A DNA stretch of 64,000 nt from UBA5195 sp034432755 (GCA_034432755.1 DAOUBQ010000098.1:1-64000), one strand, 5' to 3'; positions 34,312 to 43,590 are shown, numbered from the stretch's first letter. The notes: generated by a model not told the origin, from the sequence alone. Numbers and translations are program-made.

Positions 34312-35157
34312 ATGCTTGTTTCCATGCAAGGAAAAACCATACTGATTACAGGCGCGACCTCCGGAATTGGACTGGCCATGGCGCGCGAACTCGCCAGAAA
34401 AGGCGCGCACATCACCCTTTTAGGGCGCAATGCGGCCAAACTGGCAACGGTGGCTGAACAAATCAGAAACCAGACCAGCAACCAGAACCTCGATACCATC
34501 CTGGCGGATTTGTCCACCCAGGCCGGGGTGCAGTTGGCTGCGCATGAATTCAAGAAACGCCACACCCGTCTGGACGTGTTAATCAACAATGCCGGGGCCA
34601 TTTACATGAGCAGGCATCTCTCGGCAGATGGCCTGGAAATGACCTTTGCGCTCAACCATTTGAGCTATTTCCACCTGACCAACCTGTTGTTGGATGTGTT
34701 AAAAGCGAGCGCCCCGGCGCGCGTGATCAACGTTGCTTCCGATGCTCATCGTGGACAGGTGATTGATTTTGACAATTTACAAGGCGAAAAATCGTACAAC
34801 GGAATGACAATCTACGGGCGTTCAAAACTGATGAACGTATTATTTACCTACGAATTGGCACGCAAACTGGAAGGAAAAGGAGTCACCGTCAATGCCATGC
34901 ATCCCGGATTTGTGGCAACCGATTTCGGCAAGAATAACGGCACTTTGATGAGCCTGGCGCTGAAACTCATCTCGCCGATTGCCAAAACAGCCGAAGAGGG
35001 CGCATTGACCGGAATTTACCTGGCCTGCTCGATGGAAGTGGAAGGCGTCAGCGCAAAATATTTCGTCGAAAAACAGGCTGTAGATTCCGACCCGGTATCC
35101 TATAACCAGGCAATCGCAGAACGCTTGTGGAATACCAGCCTGGAGATGATAGCCTGA
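34312..35157 (+). CDS. Short-chain dehydrogenase/reductase (retinol-dehydrogenase-like)
   Basis: A 281-residue NAD(P)-dependent oxidoreductase. Cofactor motif TGATSGIG near residues 12-19, INNAGAIY, and catalytic YGRSK (Tyr-x3-Lys) with an upstream Ser in NVASDAHRG. The Arg in LLGRNAAK after beta-2 suggests NADP preference. The overall pattern resembles WWOX/retinol-dehydrogenase-type SDRs. GAGGAG is upstream, and it is probably co-transcribed with the STAS-like gene. Substrate is unknown. Confidence 0.85.
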   Translation: MLVSMQGKTILITGATSGIGLAMARELARKGAHITLLGRNAAKLATVAEQIRNQTSNQNLDTILADLSTQAGVQLAAHEFKKRHTRLDVLINNAGAIYMSRHLSADGLEMTFALNHLSYFHLTNLLLDVLKASAPARVINVASDAHRGQVIDFDNLQGEKSYNGMTIYGRSKLMNVLFTYELARKLEGKGVTVNAMHPGFVATDFGKNNGTLMSLALKLISPIAKTAEEGALTGIYLACSMEVEGVSAKYFVEKQAVDSDPVSYNQAIAERLWNTSLEMIA

Positions 35158-35205
35158 ACATCCACCAGACATGCCAGATACTTCACCAGAGCGCAACGCA
35201 CCCGT

Positions 35206-35925
35206 TTATTGGGCCAAAGCAAAATATAAAAATACAAGCATAAACAGGGTCACCACCACCAAGACCGCCAGGCCAGGAAACCAGGCGCCTTGCAAAGCAA
35301 ACATCATCCCAACCAACAGGACAATTGCCATAGCACGGAAGCCTGTCAGCATACTCGTTCTTTGCGCCGACACACCGTTTTGTTTTTCCAAAACCCACAG
35401 CCCGGCCAAAATGCTCAAGGCGCTCAAGCCCAACCAGAACCACAAAAGCACACCTCCGCTCACCAACGGAACATTCAGCACAAGGATGCCGCAGGTATCT
35501 TCGGCAAGCCGGGTTTGATATTCGGGGTAGCGAAAAGCCTTTGCAAAAATGAAAAAGTTTAAGTCTATGTTTTCTTGGGAGACCGGGAATTCAAGCGTTG
35601 TGCTTTCTCCAGGCAACAGGGTAGGGGCTTTCTCGCGGCTCGAGGAGAGCAGCCCTGGCGCGCTCACCTCCACCCGTATTAAGGGAGCGATAGACTGGTC
35701 GGTGTCGTTGCGCACCAGCACCCGCAGATGAGCGGTTTCAGAGCGGGTCATCACAGGAGGGCAAGATAACCCGCCAAAAGTCTCATTGGTAAGGTGCGGC
35801 AGGCCGTAAAAGACCGCTTCAATATCAGACCACACCACCCCACCAGCCAGCAAAACTCCAAGCACAATGCCTGTCAAGAACAATAGCAGTCCGAGGGTAA
35901 ATTTCGATTGAGATTGAGTAGTCAT
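35206..35925 (-). CDS. Unknown membrane protein with extracytoplasmic beta domain
   Basis: A 239-residue protein: one N-terminal transmembrane helix (about 10-32), an extracytoplasmic beta-rich domain (35-150) that contains two cysteines (GLSCPPV and EDTCGIL, possibly a disulfide), then three transmembrane helices (155-175, 193-212, 215-235). The beta domain (HLRVLVRNDTDQ, LLPGESTTLEFPVS) resembles Ig-like or transglutaminase-associated folds. No family name can be given. It stands alone, converging with the SDR gene. Confidence 0.55.
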   Translation of the reverse strand: MTTQSQSKFTLGLLLFLTGIVLGVLLAGGVVWSDIEAVFYGLPHLTNETFGGLSCPPVMTRSETAHLRVLVRNDTDQSIAPLIRVEVSAPGLLSSSREKAPTLLPGESTTLEFPVSQENIDLNFFIFAKAFRYPEYQTRLAEDTCGILVLNVPLVSGGVLLWFWLGLSALSILAGLWVLEKQNGVSAQRTSMLTGFRAMAIVLLVGMMFALQGAWFPGLAVLVVVTLFMLVFLYFALAQ

Positions 35926-36064
35926 AGCAGGTTGATTTTACAATAGTTTGCAAACAAAAACGTCGGACGAGCTTAATTTTGCCGCTTAATCTGCACATGA
36001 GAACCTGCGGGCAGCGACAAGGCTTATCCGCGATGATTATTCCCTTGCTGCAAAGGCTGAAACG

Positions 36065-36772
36065 ATGGCCGAAAACAACCCCAAGCCCCTCTACCGTATC
36101 ACCGATTTGCACGAATCGGACCGCCCGCGTGAGCGGCTGGCCTCGCTGGGACCGCAAGCACTCTCCAATGCGGAACTGATTGCCATCTTGCTTCGGGTGG
36201 GCGTGCCAGGCGAAAACGCCGTGCAGGTCGGACAGCGCCTGCTGCAACAATTCGGCGGGATTTCAGGCATTCATCGCGCGCCCTTTGTTGATTTACTCAA
36301 CCAGCATGGCATTGGCGAGGCGAAAGCAGCCCAACTCAAAGCGGCCATCGAATTAGGGCGACGGCTGACCCTGGAATCGCCCAACGAACGCCCAGCCATC
36401 AACTCCCCCGCCGATGCAGCGGGGCTGGTCCTGTACGAAATGGGGGCTTTGGAACAGGAACACCTGCGGGTGATTCTGCTCGACCGGCGCAACCGGGTTC
36501 TCGATTTGGTAGAACTGTATCGTGGCTCGGTCAGTTCAGCGCAGGTTCGGGTGGCGGAGGTTTTCCGCGAGGCCATTCGCAAAAACGCTTCGGCGCTGAT
36601 TGTGATTCACAACCATCCCAGCGGCGACCCCACTCCCAGCCCGGATGATGTGGCGCTGACCCGCGCCATCGTCCAGGCTGGTAAGATGTTAGATATAGAG
36701 GTGTTAGACCACCTGGTCATCGGCCAGGGACGCTGGGTTTCGCTCAAAGAGCGAGGATTGGGCTTTGGATAA
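36065..36772 (+). CDS. radC: RadC-family JAB/MPN domain protein
   Basis: A 235-residue protein of the widespread RadC family, historically called a DNA repair protein although its activity is unsettled. The N-terminal helix-hairpin-helix region (residues 15-100; LASLGPQALSNAELIAILLR) precedes the JAB metalloprotease-like domain with motif HNHPSGDPTPSPDD (H-x-H-x10-D zinc site) and the catalytic Glu within the SSAQVRVAEVFREAI segment. Length and domain order match the chromosomal housekeeping form. It ends just before a strong hairpin. Confidence 0.92.
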   Translation: MAENNPKPLYRITDLHESDRPRERLASLGPQALSNAELIAILLRVGVPGENAVQVGQRLLQQFGGISGIHRAPFVDLLNQHGIGEAKAAQLKAAIELGRRLTLESPNERPAINSPADAAGLVLYEMGALEQEHLRVILLDRRNRVLDLVELYRGSVSSAQVRVAEVFREAIRKNASALIVIHNHPSGDPTPSPDDVALTRAIVQAGKMLDIEVLDHLVIGQGRWVSLKERGLGFG

Positions 36773-36777
36773 AACGA

Positions 36778-36802
36778 CAGGCCAGGCTGCCAGCCTGGCC
36801 TG
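36778..36802. terminator. Bidirectional hairpin between radC and the DapA-like gene
   Basis: CAGGCCAGGCT (36778-36788) pairs with AGCCTGGCCTG (36792-36802) over GCC, followed by CGATTTT on plus and preceded by AAAA for minus. Confidence 0.75.
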
Positions 36803-36808
36803 CGATTT

Positions 36809-37726
36809 TCAGGTCGGTTCGCCGCACTCGTACAGTTCCAAGCAGCAATTGTCCTCGGTTTGCTGCGTAACCGGCAGCAATGGCGGGCGCACTGGCCAGC
36901 GTTCGAACCCAAACATGCGTGCGAGCATGGATTTGAGAATCGAAGGGAAAGGGGTATAGTGGTCAAGAATGCGGCGGCGCTGGGTGAGTTCTTCCTGGGC
37001 ATCAAGTGCATCCCCGCCTTGTGAAAATATATTCCACACCTGGCGCAAAATGGGTGAATACAGGTTAGCAAGAGCGGTAATCGCGCCACCCGCGTGATGT
37101 TCGAGAGCGTGCAAGAACAGGCTGTCGTTGCCGGTCAGGACAAGCAAATCGGGGCCGAAGCGGCCTCCCAGGGCAACGGCATAATCGGGGTCGCCCGAAG
37201 AGTCTTTGATTCCGGCAAACTTTTCGGGGTGGGCATCTTTCAGGCGCGCAAGCAGGTCGAGCGACAACCCCATGCCTGATTGGTTGGGGATATGATAGCC
37301 AAGCAGGTATCCGCCCTGCGGAACAGCCCGGTTGAGGACCTGGTCATACCATAGAAACAGTCCATCCTCTTTGGCTTTGCGATAATAATAGGGCGGCAAG
37401 ACAACCACGCCCTGGCATCCCAGTTCAAACGCCATGCGGGTCAGGCGAATTGTTTCATCGAGGCTAGGCGTGCCGGTGCCGGCCAGCAGGCGAAACGCCG
37501 GGAAAGTCTGCCGAACTCCCTGGGCAGCCCGCAGCATCATTTCGCGTTCTGCCGCGCTAAAAGACGGCCCCTCTCCAGTGGTTCCAAAGAGCAGCGCGCC
37601 ATGACAATCACGGGCAGCCAGGAAGTTCAAAAACGGGACAATGGCTTCTGGGGCAATGGAAAAATCTGGCTTGAGAGGGGTTAGCGCTGCAGCATAGACC
37701 CCGGCCAGGGGGTGGCGAGCGGTCAT
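36809..37726 (-). CDS. Dihydrodipicolinate synthase (DapA)-family lyase
   Basis: A 305-residue TIM-barrel aldolase/lyase. Substrate carboxylate motif GTTGEGP (48-54), catalytic Tyr144 (GYHIPNQSG) and Schiff-base Lys174 (AGIKDSSGD) are all present. The substrate-specific residues do not clearly identify lysine-pathway DapA, and no other lysine gene is nearby. A sugar-acid or N-acetylneuraminate-type aldolase remains possible. The C-terminus has an unusual CCLELYECGEPT tail with three Cys. The metallophosphoesterase gene is 19 bp downstream on the same strand's other side, so the two could be co-transcribed. Confidence 0.82.
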   Translation of the reverse strand: MTARHPLAGVYAAALTPLKPDFSIAPEAIVPFLNFLAARDCHGALLFGTTGEGPSFSAAEREMMLRAAQGVRQTFPAFRLLAGTGTPSLDETIRLTRMAFELGCQGVVVLPPYYYRKAKEDGLFLWYDQVLNRAVPQGGYLLGYHIPNQSGMGLSLDLLARLKDAHPEKFAGIKDSSGDPDYAVALGGRFGPDLLVLTGNDSLFLHALEHHAGGAITALANLYSPILRQVWNIFSQGGDALDAQEELTQRRRILDHYTPFPSILKSMLARMFGFERWPVRPPLLPVTQQTEDNCCLELYECGEPT

Positions 37727-37745
37727 GGGTTGTCCTTTTCCGAAA

Positions 37746-38366
37746 TTATTCGATTTCGATGATTCGATAGGGATACACGTTTACGACCTGGCAGCCGTGA
37801 TACGTAGTAATGTGACTCTTCAGGTTTTGCCGATAGAAAATGGTGTGGCCGTGCAAGTAGTAACGCGGCCTGGCCCAGCGAATGAGAAAATTCAGGGCGC
37901 GCATGCCCTGGTGGGCCGGGTCATCATCGTCGTGAATGCCTTCGGGAGGTGAGTGCGCGATAAAAATATCCAAAGGCCGGCGATAGCGGCTTTTCTGAAG
38001 GATGATTTTGGGTAGCAGCCTCCAGGCGCGCAGGTACATTTCCCTTTGGGAATATTGATTGGGCGTATGATGCTGGTAACGAATACTTCCACCCAAACCA
38101 GCGATAAGCAATCCCTTGGAATAAACAACCTTCCCATCCACGTTGTCCCCGCCAGATACGCGAGAATTGGCATGATGGCCGTACTCCGGGTCATGATTCC
38201 CCGGTATATAAAACAAAGGCCTGTTATAAATGCTGACCAGGAATTCGAGGTAAGGGTATGGCAAATCACCACACCCGATAATCATCCGAACATCGGGATA
38301 GGTTTCACTGACCGAGCTGGAATACAGGCGGTCGATGATTTGGTCGCTGACGGCAAGGATTTTCAT
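37746..38366 (-). CDS. Calcineurin-like metallophosphoesterase
   Basis: A 206-residue phosphoesterase. Metal motifs: MKILAVSDQIID (the usual D-x-H has lost its His), GCGDLPYPYLEF, PGNHDPEYG, IAHSPPEG and LHGHTIFY. Replacement of the first His is also known in some small MPE subfamilies, so activity is likely but altered. The start at 38366 is chosen over a 44-codon upstream extension that lacks a ribosome-binding site and runs through the divergent promoter region. It is divergent from the kinase operon, with 154 bp between them. Substrate is unknown. Confidence 0.82.
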   Translation of the reverse strand: MKILAVSDQIIDRLYSSSVSETYPDVRMIIGCGDLPYPYLEFLVSIYNRPLFYIPGNHDPEYGHHANSRVSGGDNVDGKVVYSKGLLIAGLGGSIRYQHHTPNQYSQREMYLRAWRLLPKIILQKSRYRRPLDIFIAHSPPEGIHDDDDPAHQGMRALNFLIRWARPRYYLHGHTIFYRQNLKSHITTYHGCQVVNVYPYRIIEIE

Positions 38367-38506
38367 TATTGTTAGAATTTTGCCCCAAAACGAACGCAGA
38401 CGCAAGGGTTGGGTTACGAAAAACGCAAACTGATACCTTAAACTTGGAAATTCGGAGAATAATGGACTATAATTTAACATCACTTTTATTATTCGCACTC
38501 TTATTC

Positions 38507-38512
38507 TACAAT
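38507..38512 (+). promoter_or_regulatory. -10 box at the start of the kinase operon
   Basis: TACAAT ends 8 bp before the ATG at 38521 with no Shine-Dalgarno between them. An additional ACTATAATTT lies at 38466-38475. Transcription may be leaderless from the proximal box or start further upstream from the distal one. Confidence 0.4.
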
Positions 38513-38520
38513 AAACGGGT

Positions 38521-40413
38521 ATGGAAACTCATCGCATCCAATTACCTTCCAACTCCGGAGAACGCCGGACGGATACGGGCCAACTCCAGCCTGGCACCAA
38601 TCTGGTCAATCGCTATTTGATTCAAGAGGTGATTGGCGTCGGCGGCATGGGTTCTGTTTATCGCGCCCGCGACTTGCATTTTCCCAATGTCGTGAAACTG
38701 GTTGCGGTAAAAGAAATGATTAACCAAGCCCCAGACCCGCTTGTGCGCCAAACAATCGTGCAAAACTTTGAGCGTGAGGCGAATATCCTGGCGACACTCT
38801 CCCATCCGTCCATTCCGCGCATTTATGATTACTTTACGCTGGACAATCGTTCTTACCTGGTGGAGGAGTTCGTCAATGGCCGCGACTTGGAAGTGTTGCT
38901 GAACCAAACCGAGGGTTTCCTGCTCGAAGAACAGGTGCTGGATTGGGCCATCCAACTGTGCGAAGTGTTGTCTTACCTGCACAGCCACAAACCTGACCCT
39001 ATCGTCTTCCGCGACATGAAACCATCCAACGTGATGGTGAACCAATATAACCATATCGTACTGGTAGATTTTGGGATTGCAAAACCCTTCCAGACCGGCC
39101 AAAAGGGAACGATGATTGGGACGGAGGGCTATTCACCGCCGGAGCAGTATCGCGGCGAGGCCAATGTTCAGGCCGATATTTACGCACTAGGGGCCACGCT
39201 CCACCATCTACTGACACGGCGCGACCCGCGCCTGGAAGCGCCATTCTCTTTTGCTGAGCGCCCCATCCGAAAAATCAACCCGAATGTCTCGGTGGAAGTG
39301 GAGACGGTTATCAATACGGCGCTGCAATACAACGTCGAAGACCGATTCAAGAGCATTGACGACTTCAAGCAGTCCCTGATCAGCGCCGGGCGCAAAACCG
39401 GTCTCTTGAATCGCGTCAGCTCTAAGTCAACCTCAGCGGTGATGATGCCTTCAGAGGGCATCAAGCCGGTTTGGGCATTTCAGTGCGAAGACGAAGTGCG
39501 CGGCACACCCCTGGTTTACAACGGGTTTGTTTATACAGGCTGCTATGATAATAACTTGTACGCGTTGAGCGCTGCCAGCGGTGAGTTCCAATGGAAATAT
39601 GCTGCCGAAGGTGGGATTGTCAGCCGACCCGCCGTGGCCGATGATACGATTTTCTTTGGCTCCGAAGATAAACGAATTCATGCAGTCAGCGCCCGGTCTG
39701 GAAAGCTGGTCTGGATGTATTACACCGAGGGGCCAATACGCTCTTCAGGGCGTATCGCTGATGGGCATCTATTCATCGGCTCTGATGACGGCTTTTTTCA
39801 CGCGATAAACATTAACACAGGGCGCGCCGTCTGGAGTTTGGATATTGGCAATGAAATTCGCTCGACGCCTTTTGTCACCAATGAAATGATTTACTTTGGC
39901 ACGGAGGGTGGCGAGTTATTGTGCATTGACTTTCGCGGCCAGGTCAAATGGCGATTTAAAGCGAAGCGGGCAATTACATCTTCTCCTTGGGTGCAGGAAA
40001 ATGTTGTCTTTGTCAACTCGCTGGATGGCTTCCTGTATGCGGTAGATGCCAAATCGGGCTGGATGTTGTGGCGCTTCCGCATGGAAAAACCATCTATCGT
40101 CTCCCCTGCCATAGCCGACACCCTGGTGTTTACCGGCTCGGCAGATGGACACATCTACGCCGTCGATGCGAGGAGCGCCAAGGAAATTTGGCGGTTCAAA
40201 ACCAATCACCAGGTAAACAGCTCTCCGGTTGTTTATAAAGATGCCATTTATATCGGCTCCGTTGATAATCACCTCTATTGTCTCGAATATCGAACCGGTC
40301 GCTTGCGTTGGAAGTTCGAAACCAAAGGCCCGATTGTTGGCACGCCAACGGTGTTTGATGACATTGTGTATGTAGGTTCAAACGACCATTTCGTCTACGC
40401 GCTGCTGGCCTAA
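38521..40413 (+). CDS. Serine/threonine kinase fused to a PQQ-like beta-propeller
   Basis: A 630-residue protein. Residues 31-290 are a Hanks-type kinase: glycine loop IGVGGMGSVYRA, Lys64 (VAVKEM), catalytic loop FRDMKPSNVM (Asp165, Lys167, Asn170), DFG at 183-185 and a GTEGYSPPEQY activation segment. Residues 310-630 form about seven PQQ-type blades (repeated tryptophan-docking units such as VYTGCYDNNLYALSAASGEF and VYVGSNDHFVYALL). No hydrophobic helix separates the parts, so the sensor propeller appears cytosolic, whereas many bacterial kinases of this kind have a membrane segment. It heads a six-gene operon. Autophosphorylation sites and ligand are unknown. Confidence 0.9.
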   Translation: METHRIQLPSNSGERRTDTGQLQPGTNLVNRYLIQEVIGVGGMGSVYRARDLHFPNVVKLVAVKEMINQAPDPLVRQTIVQNFEREANILATLSHPSIPRIYDYFTLDNRSYLVEEFVNGRDLEVLLNQTEGFLLEEQVLDWAIQLCEVLSYLHSHKPDPIVFRDMKPSNVMVNQYNHIVLVDFGIAKPFQTGQKGTMIGTEGYSPPEQYRGEANVQADIYALGATLHHLLTRRDPRLEAPFSFAERPIRKINPNVSVEVETVINTALQYNVEDRFKSIDDFKQSLISAGRKTGLLNRVSSKSTSAVMMPSEGIKPVWAFQCEDEVRGTPLVYNGFVYTGCYDNNLYALSAASGEFQWKYAAEGGIVSRPAVADDTIFFGSEDKRIHAVSARSGKLVWMYYTEGPIRSSGRIADGHLFIGSDDGFFHAININTGRAVWSLDIGNEIRSTPFVTNEMIYFGTEGGELLCIDFRGQVKWRFKAKRAITSSPWVQENVVFVNSLDGFLYAVDAKSGWMLWRFRMEKPSIVSPAIADTLVFTGSADGHIYAVDARSAKEIWRFKTNHQVNSSPVVYKDAIYIGSVDNHLYCLEYRTGRLRWKFETKGPIVGTPTVFDDIVYVGSNDHFVYALLA

Positions 40414-40451
40414 GCGTTATGCAAAATCACTCAACCAAGGAGATTCTTGTG

Positions 40452-41363
40452 ATGGACTTCTTTCGCAAGATATTTGGAAAAAAAGACACAGATGGAAAAC
40501 CTTCTGTTGCTGGTGAAAACGTAGTGACAGCCCCACTCTCAGAAGTGCAGTTGCAGACGATTAAGTCGATGGCATTCAATCGCTATGAACCGCCGCAACT
40601 GCTGGTAGCGAGCGGTCAATCGGTTGGCCGCCAGCGCGAATTGAACGAGGACAGCCTGTTTTCCCTTACGACCACCGTTGCCGGGAACAACAGCAACCCG
40701 CCGTTCGGCCTGTTTATCATCGCCGATGGCATGGGCGGTCACCAATACGGCGAAGTCGCCAGCAACGTGGCGATTCGGACGATTTCTGGCTATGTGCTGA
40801 AGAAATTTCACAACACTTTATTTAACCTGCCGCCCTTGCCGTTGGACGAGTCGCTGCAAGAAATTGCCCAGTCTGCCATGATGGAAGCCCAGCGCGCCGT
40901 CTTGCGCGAAGCGCCCGGGTCCGGTACAACCGTCACCGCTGCGCTGGTACTGGGACAACAATTAACCATCTCTCATGTAGGCGACAGCCGCGCTTACCTG
41001 CTCTATAACGAACAACGCATGGAAGCCATCACCCGCGACCACTCCTTGGTGCGGCGGCTAGAGGAACTGGGGCAAATTACCTCGGCCGAAGCAGCAGTCC
41101 ATCCGCAGCGCAATGTCCTGTATCGCGCGCTGGGGCAAGGCGAAACCCTCGAGCCAGATGTGGTCACGACCCCCTTGCCGGTGGGCGGCTACCTGCTCTT
41201 GTGCAGCGATGGCCTGTGGGGCGTCGTTCCTGAAGATGAAATCCGAAAAATTATCTACGAAGCGCCAACCATCCAGCGTGCCTGCCAGAACCTGATTTCG
41301 GCTGCCAATGGCGCCGGCGGCCCCGATAACATCAGCGCGATTTTGGTGCAACTGCTTGCTTAA
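40452..41363 (+). CDS. PP2C-family phosphatase of the kinase operon
   Basis: A 303-residue phosphatase with an N-terminal charged extension (about 45 residues, FFRKIFGKKDTDG) before the PP2C core. Metal-binding motifs: LNEDSLF, IADGMGGHQYGE, CSDGLWGV and GGPDNISAI. GTTVTAALV and HVGDSRAYLL are also typical. It presumably reverses phosphorylation by the adjacent kinase. The start at 40452 is supported by AAGGAG 9 bp upstream, and the ATG at 40419 lacks one. The J-domain/vWA gene starts 8 bp after its stop. Confidence 0.92.
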   Translation: MDFFRKIFGKKDTDGKPSVAGENVVTAPLSEVQLQTIKSMAFNRYEPPQLLVASGQSVGRQRELNEDSLFSLTTTVAGNNSNPPFGLFIIADGMGGHQYGEVASNVAIRTISGYVLKKFHNTLFNLPPLPLDESLQEIAQSAMMEAQRAVLREAPGSGTTVTAALVLGQQLTISHVGDSRAYLLYNEQRMEAITRDHSLVRRLEELGQITSAEAAVHPQRNVLYRALGQGETLEPDVVTTPLPVGGYLLLCSDGLWGVVPEDEIRKIIYEAPTIQRACQNLISAANGAGGPDNISAILVQLLA

Positions 41364-41371
41364 AGTCGGTT

Positions 41372-42850
41372 ATGTCTAAGCGGCCTGATTTCTATGCTTT
41401 ACTCGGTCTTTTGCGCTCTGCCACGCAGGAAGAAATCCGGCGCGCATATTACAAGGCCGCCAAACGTCTGCATCCCGATACCAATCAGGCGCCCGGCGAA
41501 ACCGAGTTATTCCTGGATATACAACAAGCCTACCAGGTGCTTTCAGACCCAGCGAGGCGTTCCTCTTATGACGCAATGCTCGGCCCAGAACAAACGCTGC
41601 CATCCCTGGTGAATCAGCGCATCCTGTTAAGCCGCAAAGAAATTTCTCGCCTGCGCGAACCCCAATTGATTTATGTCCTGCTCGACCTCATCCCCAGTGA
41701 AGAACAGAAAAAAGCCGTAGCCGGCGTGCCGCTTAATCTCTGCCTGGTTTTAGATTGCTCCACATCCATGAAAGGCGAAAGGCTAGACACAGTCAAAGCG
41801 ACGACCGTTCAGATTATTCGTAAACTCAAGCCGCAAGATATCTTCTCCGTCATCGCCTTCAATGACCGGGCCGAGGTCGTCATCCCAGCCACACGCCAAC
41901 AGGGCAGCACGCACAAACTCGAAACAAAAATCCAGATGCTTCAGACCGGCGGGGGAACGGAGATTTTCAAGGGACTGGAGGCCGGGTTTGAGGAAATTCG
42001 GCGCTACGCCAACCCAAACACCCTCAGCCACATTATCCTGCTGACCGATGGACGCACCTATGGAGATGAGCAGCAGTGCTACGACCTGGCGAAACGAGCT
42101 GCCGAACACGGAATCGGAATCAGCGGGCTGGGAATTGGAAGCGGCTGGAATGACATCTTCCTGGACCAATTGGCCTCATCCACCGGCGGAACCGCCATGT
42201 ATGTTTCCCAACCCAAAGACATCGAACGCTTGCTGAACGAGAAATTTACTCATCTCTCAAAAACCTTTGCCGAAAATGTTGTTCTCGATTTCCAACCAGC
42301 GAAGGGCGTTTCGGTCAGTTACGCATTCCGACTCCAACCCGAGTCTGCACCACTGGGAAAAGAAACGCCCCTGCCGCTCGGCCCTATTTTGCAGGATTGG
42401 CCACTCTCGGTGCTGATAGAATTCCTCATCCAGCCCATTGACCCTGGGCAAGATTCTATCGAACTCATTGACGGCAAACTCGAAATTTCAGCCGCGTCTC
42501 TCAATACAATTTTTTTGCCCGTACCGATTAATCTGGTTGTGCCAGTCCGGGAAACCATCACCCCTGAACCACCCCCGCCAGCGCTGGTGCAGGCCCTCTC
42601 GAAATTAACCCTTTACCGTCTCCAAGAAAAAGCACGCGCCGATGTCAATGCCGGTAACTACGAGAAAGCCACCGAACACCTGCAGCGGATGGCAACCCAC
42701 ATGCTGGCACAAGGCGAACGCAGCATGGCAAAAACCATTATGCTCGAAATCGAAAACATCGAAAAAGAGAAAAAGTTTTCAGAAACCGGGGAGAAACAAA
42801 TCAAGTACGGAACAAGGGCGCTTTTACTGCCCGGGGAGCGAAAATCATGA
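41372..42850 (+). CDS. J-domain / von Willebrand A fusion protein
   Basis: A 492-residue cytosolic fusion. Residues 4-70 are a DnaJ J-domain with HPD at 34-36 and the LSDPARRSSYD end. Residues 100-310 contain a vWA domain with an intact MIDAS (Asp128-x-Ser130-x-Ser132 in LVLDCSTSMKG; LLTDGRTYGD supplies the later Asp). A beta-rich region (310-400) follows, then a helical tail (405-470, YRLQEKARADVNAGNYEKAT) like one or two TPRs. The J-domain should stimulate an Hsp70 while the vWA binds a partner through a metal. The fusion is unusual, and a DnaK is not encoded nearby. It overlaps the zinc-ribbon-FHA gene by 4 bp (ATGA). Confidence 0.85.
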   Translation: MSKRPDFYALLGLLRSATQEEIRRAYYKAAKRLHPDTNQAPGETELFLDIQQAYQVLSDPARRSSYDAMLGPEQTLPSLVNQRILLSRKEISRLREPQLIYVLLDLIPSEEQKKAVAGVPLNLCLVLDCSTSMKGERLDTVKATTVQIIRKLKPQDIFSVIAFNDRAEVVIPATRQQGSTHKLETKIQMLQTGGGTEIFKGLEAGFEEIRRYANPNTLSHIILLTDGRTYGDEQQCYDLAKRAAEHGIGISGLGIGSGWNDIFLDQLASSTGGTAMYVSQPKDIERLLNEKFTHLSKTFAENVVLDFQPAKGVSVSYAFRLQPESAPLGKETPLPLGPILQDWPLSVLIEFLIQPIDPGQDSIELIDGKLEISAASLNTIFLPVPINLVVPVRETITPEPPPPALVQALSKLTLYRLQEKARADVNAGNYEKATEHLQRMATHMLAQGERSMAKTIMLEIENIEKEKKFSETGEKQIKYGTRALLLPGERKS

Positions 42851-43338
42851 TAGTGTGTCCGAATTGTAAACACCAGGAAGCGGATGGTTCCATTTTTTGC
42901 AGCGAATGTGGAATGCAACTCATCCAATATACGCCAGGAGAAACCCAACGATTTAATACGCCAACCAGTGAGTTGGCAAGCATCCCCACGCCCGATGCCC
43001 CCCCGCAAAGCCCAGCCTGGATTTCCCTGCACTTGCTCGAAAGCGGCCAAATCCTGCCGGTTTCAGATCGAATCGAATTTACAATGGGGCGCGTCAGCGA
43101 AAACCAGCCCATCATGCCAGATATCGACCTCTCGCCCTTCAAAGCCTTTGACAACGGCGTATCACGCTTGCACGCCGTCATCCGCAACCATTCTGGCAAT
43201 ATCATCATCATGGACCTTGGCTCCTCCAATGGAACGTATATCAACGGCACCCGCATTGTGCCAAACATCGAACAACCCCTGCGGCACGGTGATATCGTCG
43301 CACTTGGCAAACTCAAAATGCAGGTCGTCTTATCGTAA
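42847..43338 (+). CDS. Zinc-ribbon / FHA-domain protein
   Basis: A 163-residue cytosolic adaptor. An N-terminal zinc ribbon (CPNCKHQ, then CSECG; Cys4, 7, 18, 21) joins by a Pro/Thr-rich linker to an FHA domain (65-160) with the phosphothreonine-binding residues in MGRVSENQP, VSRLHAVIR and LGSSNGTYINGTRI. The Thr-rich linker (YTPGETQRF) may itself be phosphorylated, as in GarA-type switches. It is translationally coupled to the J-domain/vWA gene and probably reads out the operon's kinase. Confidence 0.88.
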   Translation: MIVCPNCKHQEADGSIFCSECGMQLIQYTPGETQRFNTPTSELASIPTPDAPPQSPAWISLHLLESGQILPVSDRIEFTMGRVSENQPIMPDIDLSPFKAFDNGVSRLHAVIRNHSGNIIIMDLGSSNGTYINGTRIVPNIEQPLRHGDIVALGKLKMQVVLS

Positions 43339-43347
43339 AGGTGCCCC

Positions 43348-43590
43348 ATGCCCACCATCCTGATTCACATTTTGAACGAAGACCCCATCTTGGGCGAAGT
43401 GAACGAACTGCCTGCCCCCACCGACCAGATTATCACGGTCAAAAACCCCCGCCGCCGCGACGGAAAAGACTTGCACTACCTCCAGGCCAACGTCACCGAA
43501 GTCATCTGGCCAATGGTGCGAATTGCTTTCATAGAAATTATTCCCGGCGAGGAAGAAGAAGAAATCATCGGCTTTGTGAGGGAGAAGTAA
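43348..43590 (+). CDS. 80-residue unknown protein of the signalling operon
   Basis: A small acidic protein with strands TILIHILNEDP and DQIITVKNPRRRDGKDLHYL and a Glu-rich end (IIPGEEEEEIIGFV). It reads like a compact beta-barrel or OB/SH3-sized domain. No family is recognised. It lies 9 bp after the FHA gene and 1 bp before the response-regulator gene, so it is certainly within the operon. Confidence 0.7.
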   Translation: MPTILIHILNEDPILGEVNELPAPTDQIITVKNPRRRDGKDLHYLQANVTEVIWPMVRIAFIEIIPGEEEEEIIGFVREK

